Below, one piece after another: positions 7,500 to 13,060 of a stretch of 13,060 bases of DNA (position 1 is its first letter; every line of letters starts with the position of its first letter). Source of the DNA: an uncultured Microbacteriaceae bacterium (lineage in GTDB: Bacteria; Actinomycetota; Actinomycetes; Actinomycetales; Microbacteriaceae); contig CAMLMQ010000068.1 of assembly GCA_946481135.1 (NCBI GenBank), positions 1 to 13,060 on the forward strand, given 5' to 3'. The notes under the pieces were generated by a model. That model ran no database searches, was not told where the DNA came from, and worked only from the letters and a program-made list of their open reading frames with translations. The position numbers and the translations under genes were made by a program.

Positions 7500-8399
7500 C
7501 TACTTGATGCCCGTCGTCGCGAAGCCCTTGATGAGGTAGCGCTGACCGACGAGGAAGACGATGAACAGAGGGACGAGGGAGACGACCGACATCGCGAACA
7601 TCGAGCCGAAGTCGGAACTCGACTGCACGTCGAGGAAGCCCTTCAACGCGACGGCCGCCGGGAAGGTCTCGGGGACGCGCAGGTAGATGAGCGGCCCGAA
7701 GAAGTCGGACCACGTCCAGATGAACGTGAAGATCGCGGTCGTCGCGAGGGCGGGGATCATGAGCGGCAGCGTGATCTGCACGAAGCTGCGGAAGTGGCCG
7801 GCGCCGTCGATGCGTGCCGCCTCGAAGATCTCCTTCGGGATGCCGCGGATGAACTGGACCATGAGGAACACGAAGAAGGCGTCGGTCGCGAGGAACTTCG
7901 GCACGATGAGCGGCAGGAAGGTGTTGATCCAGCCCAGTTCCTTGAAGATCGTGAACTGCGGGACGAGCACCACCTGGAACGGCAGCATGATCGTCATGAG
8001 CATGATCGCGAACAGGATCGGACGGCCGGTGAACCGCAGCCGCGCGAACGCGTAGGCGGCGAGCGAGCAGGAGATCAGGTTCCCGATGATCGCGCCGACC
8101 GAGATGATCGTCGAGTTCGCGAGGAACAGTCCGAACGGGAACTGGAGGTCGTTCCACCCGTTGATGTAGTTCTCGAGCGTCAGGTCGGTCGTGAAGATGC
8201 TGAGGTTGCGGAAGATCTGATCGTTGGGCTTGAAGCTCGACACGACGAGCCAGATCAACGGGTAGACCATGAGCAGCGACAGCGCCGTGAGCCCGGCGTG
8301 CTTGCCGAGGGAGGCGAGCCGTCGGCGGCCGCGGCGTACAGGATGCGATCGCGCCTGCGGCTTCGTCGCGAGGGGCGGGAGTGCGGTCTCAGTCGTCAT
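7500..8399 (-). CDS. Sugar ABC transporter permease, MalG/UgpE-like (CUT1 family)
   Basis: A 299-residue integral membrane protein. It has a basic cytoplasmic N-terminal tail of about 35 residues, then about six hydrophobic helices beginning at LTALSLLMVYPLIWLVVSSF (37-56). The EAA loop, which docks on the ATPase, is EAARIDGAG at 193-201. The C-terminus is short and basic/hydrophobic (GQRYLIKGFATTGIK), typical of MalG homologues. Its ATG 8399 lies inside the end of the upstream permease gene, an 11-nt overlap. Together with that permease it forms the channel of a carbohydrate importer whose binding protein is encoded at 10651-11985. No ATPase gene is in the window; in actinobacteria such importers often share an MsiK-type ATPase encoded elsewhere (family knowledge). 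Confidence 0.93.
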   Translation of the reverse strand: MTTETALPPLATKPQARSHPVRRGRRRLASLGKHAGLTALSLLMVYPLIWLVVSSFKPNDQIFRNLSIFTTDLTLENYINGWNDLQFPFGLFLANSTIISVGAIIGNLISCSLAAYAFARLRFTGRPILFAIMLMTIMLPFQVVLVPQFTIFKELGWINTFLPLIVPKFLATDAFFVFLMVQFIRGIPKEIFEAARIDGAGHFRSFVQITLPLMIPALATTAIFTFIWTWSDFFGPLIYLRVPETFPAAVALKGFLDVQSSSDFGSMFAMSVVSLVPLFIVFLVGQRYLIKGFATTGIK

Positions 8400-9345
8400 A
8401 GAACACCCAGAACTTGGAGAGCCAGAAGTTGAACGCGGTGAACGCCGCGATCACGATGAGGAGGAACCAGGCCATCGCCGACGCGTAGCCCATGTCGTAC
8501 TGCAGAAAGCCGGTTCGGTAGAGGAAGAGCGTGTAGAACATCGTCGAGTCGGCCGGTCCGCCCGTGCCGCCGGAGACGACGTAGGCCTGCGTGAAGGTCT
8601 GGAACGCGAAGATGAGTTGCAGCACGAGGTTGAAGAAGATGATCGGGGTGAGCAGGGGCAGCGTGATCGACACGAACCTCCGCACCCGCCCCGCACCGTC
8701 GACCGACGCGGCCTCGTAGAACATCTCCGGGATCTGGCGCAGGCCGGCGAGGAAGATCACCATGGGTGAGCCGAAGGTCCACACGTGGAGGATGATGATC
8801 GTCCACAGCGCGTAGTCAGGATGGCCGATCCAGCCGGGGGCGTCGATCCCGAACCAGCCGAGGAAGCCGTTCACGAGTCCGTCCTTGCCGAACACCTGCC
8901 GCCACAAGATCGCGATCGCGACGGACCCGCCGAGCAGGCTCGGCAGATAGAAGACCGAGCGGTAGAACGACAGGCCGCGCATGCCGCGGTCGAGCAGGAG
9001 CGCGAGACCGAGGGCGACCGCGAGCTGGAGCGGCACCGACACGAGGGTGTACTGCACCGTCACGCGGAACGAGTTCCAGAACGCCGGGCTGTTGAACATG
9101 TCGATGTAGTTCTGGAAGCCGATGAACGGCGGCGGGTCGTCGATCGGCGACCGCAGCAGGTTGTAGTCGGTGAACGACAGGTACAGCGACGCGAGCATCG
9201 GCCCGATCACGAAGGCGACGACCCCGATGATCCAGGGGGTGAGGAACAGGTAGGCGGCCTTGTTGTCGGGCTTGCGTTCCTTGATCCTCGGGCCGCCGCG
9301 TCGCGCGCTGAGTGCGAGCGACCGCAGTTCGCCGAGACTGCTCAC
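8389..9345 (-). CDS. Sugar ABC transporter permease, MalF/UgpA-like (CUT1 family)
   Basis: A 318-residue integral membrane protein and the first gene of the leftward operon. The N-terminal 30 residues are basic and cytoplasmic; the first helix is LFLTPWIIGVVAFVIGPM (33-50), followed by the family pattern SLYLSFTDYNLL. The EAA loop is EAASVDGAG at 211-219. It pairs with the MalG-like permease, whose gene overlaps it. GTG 9345 is favoured because a strong AGGAGG lies at 9351-9356, 5 nt upstream. The leader from the predicted start of transcription is only about 47 nt and contains the putative LacI operator, so expression of the whole operon should be controlled at this point. The substrate is probably a sugar-acid-containing glycoside or oligosaccharide, judged only by the downstream genes. 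Confidence 0.93.
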   Translation of the reverse strand: MSSLGELRSLALSARRGGPRIKERKPDNKAAYLFLTPWIIGVVAFVIGPMLASLYLSFTDYNLLRSPIDDPPPFIGFQNYIDMFNSPAFWNSFRVTVQYTLVSVPLQLAVALGLALLLDRGMRGLSFYRSVFYLPSLLGGSVAIAILWRQVFGKDGLVNGFLGWFGIDAPGWIGHPDYALWTIIILHVWTFGSPMVIFLAGLRQIPEMFYEAASVDGAGRVRRFVSITLPLLTPIIFFNLVLQLIFAFQTFTQAYVVSGGTGGPADSTMFYTLFLYRTGFLQYDMGYASAMAWFLLIVIAAFTAFNFWLSKFWVFYDD

Positions 9346-9370
9346 GTCAACCTCCTTGTCGGCGGCGTTC

Positions 9371-9386
9371 GAGAAAGCGGTTTCTC
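9371..9386. promoter_or_regulatory. LacI-type operator of the leftward operon
   Basis: GAGAAAGCGGTTTCTC is a 16-base inverted repeat with 6-base arms and a central GCGG. It lies between the permease gene and lacI. On the leftward transcript it would cover about +7 to +22, directly downstream of the -10 box, where a repressor blocks transcription. Fifteen bases (9370-9384) are identical to 10524-10538 in front of the binding-protein gene. Repression by the adjacent LacI-family protein is inferred. Confidence 0.75.
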
Positions 9387-9398
9387 AAACGTCGATCG

Positions 9399-9427
9399 AT
9401 TATGGCCCGCACTCGCCCCGCCGTCAA
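9399..9427 (-). promoter_or_regulatory. Leftward promoter of the transport/catabolic operon
   Basis: On the minus strand, TTGACG (9427-9422) is followed after exactly 17 bases by CATAAT (9404-9399), a near-consensus housekeeping promoter. Transcription would begin near 9392, giving a 47-nt leader before the GTG at 9345. The operator at 9371-9386 lies in the early transcribed region. Confidence 0.65.
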
Positions 9428-9442
9428 ACGAGGCCGCGTCGT

Positions 9443-9456
9443 CCCACTATCGTGGG
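9443..9456. repeat. Short inverted repeat upstream of lacI
   Basis: CCCAC-TATC-GTGGG is a 5-bp inverted repeat around a 4-base spacer, ending 28 nt before the lacI GTG. The central CACTAT or TATCGT could be part of a -10 region for lacI, but no good -35 box is placed for it. The sequence differs from the GAAAGCGGTTTC operators, so it may be chance or a separate control site. Confidence 0.25.
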
Positions 9457-9484
9457 CCTTCAGCACCGACGAAAGGGGCCGGGC

Positions 9485-10489
9485 GTGGGACGGCGATCGA
9501 CAACGGCGACCATCGCCGAGGTCGCCGAGCACGCCGCCGTCTCGCCGGCCACGGTCTCGCGGGTGTTCAACGGCCGCTTCGTCGGCGACCCTGCGGTCGC
9601 CGACAGGGTGCGGGCGTCGGCTGCCGCGCTGTCGTACACCCCCAACCACCACGCCCGCAGCCTCGCGCTCGGACGCACCCGCGCCATCGCCTTCGTCGTT
9701 CCCGACCTCGCGAACCCGGCGTTCCAGGCCATCCTGTCGAGCCTCAGCAAGGCGGCCGCCCGGGACGGCTACCGGGTTCTCGTCGCCGACTCCGACGAGT
9801 CCCGCGACGATGAACCGCTCCTCGTCGACGAGGTGCGACGCCGCTGCGACGCGGTCGTGCTGTGCGCGCCCCGCATGACCGACGAACGTCTCGTCGACCT
9901 CGCCGCCGGCATCCGCCCCCTCGTGCTCATCAACCGACCGATGCCGCAGATCGACGTGCCGTCGCTGTCGATCGACTACCGCGCCGGGGTCTCCGATCTC
10001 GCCGCGCACCTCGTGGCACTCGGTCACCGCCGTCTGGTCTATCTCGAGGGTCCCGAGGGCAGCGTCTCCAACCGGTACCGCCTCGAGGGGCTCGAGGCCT
10101 TCGCGCGGGAGCATCCCGCGATCACCGTCGACCGCCTGCCGGGCGGCTTCACGAGCGAGGACGGCGTGGCGGCCGCCTCGCGCGTGCGCGACGCGGGGGC
10201 GACCGCCGTGCTCGCGTTCAACGACCTCGTGGCGATCGGCCTCGTGAACGGGCTGCGCGAGCTCGGCGTCCGGGTGCCCGAGGACGTGTCGGTGACGGGG
10301 TTCGACGACATCCCGTTCGCCCGGTACACCACTCCGCCCCTCACGACCGCCTCGGTGCCGAACACCGCGCTCGGCGCCGAGGCGTGGCGGCGCATGCACG
10401 CCCTCCTCGAGGAGGGGACGCCCGACGGCGACCTCGTCTTCTCGCCGCGGATCGAGGTGCGCGCGTCCACCGCCGCACCCCGCGACTGA
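9485..10489 (+). CDS. LacI-family transcriptional repressor
   Basis: A 334-residue regulator. The N-terminal helix-turn-helix spans about residues 9-28 (TIAEVAEHAAVSPATVSRVF), followed by the hinge helix with the conserved Asn and Leu (PNHHARSLALG), then a periplasmic-binding-like sensor domain ending in GFDDIPFARYTTPPLTT. The GTG at 9485 was chosen because GAAAGGGG lies 6 nt upstream and the helix-turn-helix begins at the normal distance; the longer open frame from 9260 would run through the promoter region and into the opposite permease gene. It sits between the two operon starts it probably controls, each of which carries the same CG-centred palindrome. The inducer is probably the transported sugar or a breakdown product. 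It may or may not repress itself: no clear lacI promoter is visible next to an operator. Confidence 0.93.
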   Translation: MGRRSTTATIAEVAEHAAVSPATVSRVFNGRFVGDPAVADRVRASAAALSYTPNHHARSLALGRTRAIAFVVPDLANPAFQAILSSLSKAAARDGYRVLVADSDESRDDEPLLVDEVRRRCDAVVLCAPRMTDERLVDLAAGIRPLVLINRPMPQIDVPSLSIDYRAGVSDLAAHLVALGHRRLVYLEGPEGSVSNRYRLEGLEAFAREHPAITVDRLPGGFTSEDGVAAASRVRDAGATAVLAFNDLVAIGLVNGLRELGVRVPEDVSVTGFDDIPFARYTTPPLTTASVPNTALGAEAWRRMHALLEEGTPDGDLVFSPRIEVRASTAAPRD

Positions 10490-10493
10490 GTGT

Positions 10494-10522
10494 TTGACAG
10501 TCCGGGATCGCGCTGCTACTTT
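10494..10522 (+). promoter_or_regulatory. Promoter of the binding-protein gene
   Basis: TTGACA (10494-10499), 17 bases, then TACTTT (10517-10522). The -35 box is a perfect consensus and begins 5 nt after the lacI stop codon. Transcription would start near 10529, inside the operator at 10525-10538, leaving a leader of about 120 nt. Confidence 0.7.
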
Positions 10523-10524
10523 CC

Positions 10525-10538
10525 GAGAAAGCGGTTTC
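10525..10538. promoter_or_regulatory. LacI-type operator of the binding-protein gene
   Basis: GAGAAAGCGGTTTC contains the 12-base core GAAAGCGGTTTC (10527-10538). It is identical over 15 bases (10524-10538) to the site in front of the leftward operon. It starts 2-4 nt after the -10 box and covers the predicted transcription start, the classical position for repression. Confidence 0.75.
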
Positions 10539-10615
10539 ACGACGACGTCCCGCACGGCTCGGGAGACCGCACCCCGGACGAGTCCCCGCTCGCCCGAACG
10601 ACCAGCACCCAGCCC

Positions 10616-10631
10616 GGTGGGTTCCCCCACC
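10616..10631 (+). other. Small hairpin in the binding-protein leader
   Basis: GGTGGG-TTCC-CCCACC can fold into a 6-bp stem with a 4-nt loop, ending 11 nt before the GAGG ribosome site (10643-10646). It could stabilise the 5' end or influence translation, but it may also be chance in GC-rich DNA. I see no riboswitch-like conserved architecture in the rest of the leader. Confidence 0.25.
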
Positions 10632-10650
10632 ACGAACGAAACGAGGCGCA

Positions 10651-11985
10651 ATGACGCGTAAAGCACGCTCGCGGGCCGCCATCGCGGCCATCGGCACGGC
10701 ACTGACCGGGACGCTCGTCCTGGCCGGTTGCACCGGCGGCGGAGACACCGGATCCGGAGGCCCCGCCTTCGACCCGAACGAGGAGATCACCCTGGAGATG
10801 TCGTGGTGGGGTGACGACAACCGGGCCGCGCTCTTCGACGAGGTCATCACCGCTTTCGAGGAGGAGTACCCGAACGTCTCCGTCACGCAGACCCCGGTCG
10901 GCAGCCCCGACGACCTCTTCAACCGTCTCGCCACCGACTTCGGCGGCGGCGGCGACACCGCGCCCGACCTGTTCGCCCTCGGCGGCGCGAAGCCGCAGGA
11001 GTACGGCTCGGTCGGGGCCCTCCTCGACCTGTCCGAGGTCGAGGAGTACGTGAGCGTCGGGGACTACCCCGAGTTCTCGCTCACCAGCTCGACCGTCGAC
11101 GGTGTCGTCTACGGCCTGCCCACGGGCGGCAACGCGACGGCCGCCTTCGTGAACACCGACATCCTGGAGCAGGCGGGGGTCGACATCCCCGACGCCGACT
11201 GGACCTGGGACGATCTCATCGAGATCGCCGCGGAAGTCGGTGCCGCCGGCCTCACCAACGCTCAGGGTCAGCCGATCTACGGTGTCGACATGCGCTCGGC
11301 CGACATCATCGGCACGTTCGCCTCGCAGGAGACCGAGTACGGCCTCTACACCCCCGAGGGCGAGCTCGGCGTCGAGGCCGACACGATCGCGAAGTTCTAC
11401 GAGATCGAACAGCGCCTCCTCGAGGAGGGCGGGCTGCCAGACCCGACGATCATCACCGCGAGCACCAACCTTCCGCCCGACCAGCAGCTCTACACGCTGG
11501 GCCAGGCGGCGATCACCTTCGGCTACAGCAACCTCATCGGCACCTACGCGGGGGCCGGCGAGACGATCATCCTGACGCCGCCGAGCGACACCGAGAAGAC
11601 CGGCGTCTCGCTGCTGCCGTCGGCCTTCTGGGCGATCAATGCGGCGTCGGAGCACCCGGCCGCCGCGGCGCTACTCATGGACTGGTTCCTCACCGAGCCG
11701 GCCGCGCTCGAACTCATCAAGGACACGCGCGGGGTGCCGTTCAACCCCGAGTCGGCCGCGATCGTCGCGCCGCTGCTCGAGGGTCCGAGCGCCGCCGCCG
11801 CGGAGTACGTCGAGTCGGTACTCGACTCGGGTGAGGTCGCTCCGCCGCAGCCCAACGGCGGCGCCAACATGAACCAGTACACCCAGAACGGCGAGGCCGA
11901 GGTGCTCTTCGGTCGCCAGTCGCCGGAGGAGGCCGCGCAGGTCTGGATCGAGCGTCTCGGCGCCGATCTCGCCAACGCGCGCTAG
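10651..11985 (+). CDS. Sugar ABC transporter substrate-binding lipoprotein
   Basis: A 444-residue extracytoplasmic solute-binding protein of family 1. The signal sequence has a basic start (MTRKARSR), a hydrophobic core and the lipobox LAGC, so Cys27 becomes the lipidated N-terminus. A Gly/Ser-rich linker follows. ITLEMSWWGDDNRAALFDEV (47-66) and the later YGLPTGGNATAAFVNTDILE segment (about 153-172) are typical of the CUT1 sugar binders. ATG 10651 has GAGG 4 nt upstream. It should deliver its ligand to the MalF/MalG-like permeases encoded on the opposite strand on the other side of lacI. It has its own promoter and operator, and a GC hairpin just after the stop would reduce read-through into the hydrolase gene. 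That separation allows much higher expression than the permeases. Ligand unknown. Confidence 0.93.
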   Translation: MTRKARSRAAIAAIGTALTGTLVLAGCTGGGDTGSGGPAFDPNEEITLEMSWWGDDNRAALFDEVITAFEEEYPNVSVTQTPVGSPDDLFNRLATDFGGGGDTAPDLFALGGAKPQEYGSVGALLDLSEVEEYVSVGDYPEFSLTSSTVDGVVYGLPTGGNATAAFVNTDILEQAGVDIPDADWTWDDLIEIAAEVGAAGLTNAQGQPIYGVDMRSADIIGTFASQETEYGLYTPEGELGVEADTIAKFYEIEQRLLEEGGLPDPTIITASTNLPPDQQLYTLGQAAITFGYSNLIGTYAGAGETIILTPPSDTEKTGVSLLPSAFWAINAASEHPAAAALLMDWFLTEPAALELIKDTRGVPFNPESAAIVAPLLEGPSAAAAEYVESVLDSGEVAPPQPNGGANMNQYTQNGEAEVLFGRQSPEEAAQVWIERLGADLANAR

Positions 11986-11995
11986 TTCCACCCGC

Positions 11996-12029
11996 AGGCG
12001 GGGCGGTTCCTCCGGGAGCCGCCCCGCTT
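11996..12029 (+). terminator. Hairpin terminator or attenuator after the binding-protein gene
   Basis: GCGGGGCGG (11998-12006) pairs perfectly with CCGCCCCGC (12019-12027) around a 12-nt loop, and the pairs next to it (11996-11997 with 12028-12029) extend the stem. TTCGCTTTCG follows, only mildly T-rich. GCAGGCG (11994-12000) can alternatively pair with CGCCTGC (12036-12042). It starts about 10 nt after the stop codon and probably gives partial termination before the glycoside hydrolase gene. Confidence 0.6.
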
Positions 12030-12068
12030 CGCTTTCGCCTGCAGCCCCCTCCCCGGAAGGATGTCCCC

Positions 12069-13060
12069 ATGCCCGCGATCGACGACGCGCTCGCCCGCCT
12101 CCGTGCCGCGGAGCTCGGTCCGCTGCCCGACGGCCCGCTCCGCGCCGGGCTCGAGGATGCGGGCATCCGCTTCACCGCCGTGGGGGGCCCGCTCGAGGCT
12201 CGCTGGCACCAGGCGCTCGCCGAACTGCACGGCAGCATCCGCCCCCTCGGCGGCTCGGGCGAGCCCGTGCTCACCGAGGGCGGCCCGTACCCGGGCACTT
12301 GGATCGAGAGCACCGGGTCGATCAGCACCGAGGTGCTCACCCGGTTCGCGCCCGCCGTCGCCCGCGCGACGACCGAGCAGTTCGCCACGCACCAGCGCGC
12401 CGACGGCCTGATGCCGTACAAGGTCGTCGATGCCGGTCCGGGCTTCACCCAGATCCAGCTGGTGACCCCGTTCGCCCGCACCGTCTGGAACCACTACCTC
12501 CTCACCGGTCGCGACCCGGCCTTCCTCCGGCGGATGTTCGACGCCATGGTGCGCATGGATGCCTGGCTCGCGACGTACCGGAACACCCGCGGTACCGGCG
12601 GCGTCGAGGCGTTCGGCACCTTCGACACCGGTCACGACCTGTCTCCGCGCTTCTGGTTCGCTCCCGATCGCCCCCTCGGAGACGCCACGACGGTCGACCC
12701 CACCAACCCGATCCTGCCCTTCGTCGCGCCCGACCTGACCGCCAACGTCGCCGCGCAGCGCAGCTACCTCGCGCTCATCGCGGCCGAGCTCGGCGACGAC
12801 CCCGCGCCCTGGGAGGCCGCCGCCGCCGAGAGCGTCGCGGCGCTCTTCGCCCAGTGCTTCGACGACGCCGACGGCATGTTCTACGACCGCGATGCGACCG
12901 GCGCGCTGCGCCGCGTGCCGTCCGATGTGCTGCTGCGCGTGCTCGAGTGCGAGGTCGGCGACGACGTGTTCTTCGCCGCGAGCCTGGAGCGGTACCTGAT
13001 GCACACGGGCAAGTTCCTCGCCCACTACGGGTTCACGTCGCTCGCCCTCGACGACCCGCG
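12069..13060 (+). CDS. GH63/trehalase-like (alpha/alpha)6 glycoside hydrolase, N-terminal part (3' end outside window)
   Basis: The frame stays open from ATG 12069 to the window edge, giving 330 residues without a stop. GGAAGG (12055-12060) lies 8 nt upstream. The sequence has the alternating helix pattern of an (alpha/alpha)6 barrel: QFATHQRADGLMPYKVV and TVWNHYLLTGRDPAFLRRMF are typical helix pairs. The motif DTGHDLSPR at 186-194 corresponds to the SGxDxSPR region of GH63/GH37-type and mannosylglycerate hydrolase-like enzymes, where the Asp is near the active site. The second catalytic region lies beyond the window. No signal peptide is seen, so it should cleave an imported glycoside in the cytoplasm. 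It follows the binding-protein gene by 83 nt and may be read through the intervening hairpin. Family assignment is moderate; linkage and substrate cannot be told. Confidence 0.75.
   Translation, partial: MPAIDDALARLRAAELGPLPDGPLRAGLEDAGIRFTAVGGPLEARWHQALAELHGSIRPLGGSGEPVLTEGGPYPGTWIESTGSISTEVLTRFAPAVARATTEQFATHQRADGLMPYKVVDAGPGFTQIQLVTPFARTVWNHYLLTGRDPAFLRRMFDAMVRMDAWLATYRNTRGTGGVEAFGTFDTGHDLSPRFWFAPDRPLGDATTVDPTNPILPFVAPDLTANVAAQRSYLALIAAELGDDPAPWEAAAAESVAALFAQCFDDADGMFYDRDATGALRRVPSDVLLRVLECEVGDDVFFAASLERYLMHTGKFLAHYGFTSLALDDP

Noticed and set aside
9260..9484. Longer lacI start in the open frame from 9260
   Set aside because: It would overlap the opposite permease gene, its operator and promoter, and add about 75 residues ahead of a helix-turn-helix that is normally at the extreme N-terminus.
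10851..10865. Possible fourth operator in the binding-protein gene (ACCGCTTTCG)
   Set aside because: Only one half of the palindrome is present; the other half lacks the GAAA arm.
10537..11655. 372-codon minus-strand open frame opposite the binding-protein gene
   Set aside because: It is a typical antisense shadow in GC-rich DNA: the plus strand carries a lipoprotein signal and a full binding-protein sequence.
12061..12411. Plus-strand frame starting at ATG 12061
   Set aside because: It is in another frame from the hydrolase, stops after 116 codons, and translates to Ser/Arg/Pro-rich sequence; ATG 12069 is the real start.
11982..13025. 347-codon minus-strand open frame over the right end
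   Set aside because: Composition is Arg/Gly/Val-rich without a recognisable motif; the plus-strand frame from 12069 encodes a coherent hydrolase fold with a ribosome site.
1..13060. Mobile elements, CRISPR arrays, tRNA or rRNA genes, phage defence genes
   Set aside because: I saw no transposase, integrase, terminal or direct repeats, spaced repeat arrays, cloverleaf-like sequence or defence-family motifs anywhere in the window.

Overview
The window is very GC-rich, densely packed bacterial DNA. Its codon bias, GTG starts, ATGA/GTGA gene overlaps and MalFG-type sugar importer without its own ATPase point to a high-GC actinobacterium, plausibly of the Microbacteriaceae (inference). Eleven protein genes fill nearly all of it. 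No RNA genes, insertion sequences, CRISPR arrays or phage genes were seen, and no gene-free stretch exceeds about 160 bases.

Layout. Positions 1-1842 (+): the C-terminal half of an MFS exporter cut by the window edge, then a cytoplasmic SGNH esterase. Positions 9345 down to 1830 (-): a seven-gene operon of two sugar ABC permeases, a Gfo/Idh/MocA oxidoreductase, an extended SDR resembling uronate dehydrogenase, a KdgD-type 5-dehydro-4-deoxyglucarate dehydratase, an enolase-superfamily acid-sugar dehydratase/cycloisomerase and an alpha-ketoglutarate semialdehyde dehydrogenase. Six of the seven genes are followed by an overlap or a 5-nt gap. Positions 9485-11985 (+): a LacI-family repressor and the lipoprotein substrate-binding protein of the importer. 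From 12069 (+): the first 330 residues of a GH63/trehalase-like (alpha/alpha)6 glycoside hydrolase that runs off the window.

How they fit together. The binding protein and two permeases would import a glycoside or oligosaccharide. The cytoplasmic glycoside hydrolase and SGNH esterase could remove sugar and acyl groups. The oxidoreductases would turn the released sugar or uronate into an aldarolactone or aldarate. The enolase-superfamily enzyme, KdgD and the semialdehyde dehydrogenase would then carry it to 2-oxoglutarate. This is the oxidative (Udh/KdgD/KGSADH) route of sugar-acid catabolism; the exact sugar is not determined by the sequence. No separate aldarolactonase is present, which makes the enolase-superfamily member (cycloisomerase or dehydratase) the key unknown.

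Regulation. Two identical 15-base sites built on GAAAGCGGTTTC lie just downstream of, or overlapping, two recognisable promoters: the leftward one for the seven-gene operon (TTGACG-17-CATAAT) and the rightward one for the binding protein (TTGACA-17-TACTTT). They bracket the lacI gene and are very probably its operators. A third, perfectly palindromic relative (GAAAGCGCTTTC) lies inside the start of the SGNH esterase gene, tying that gene to the same regulon.
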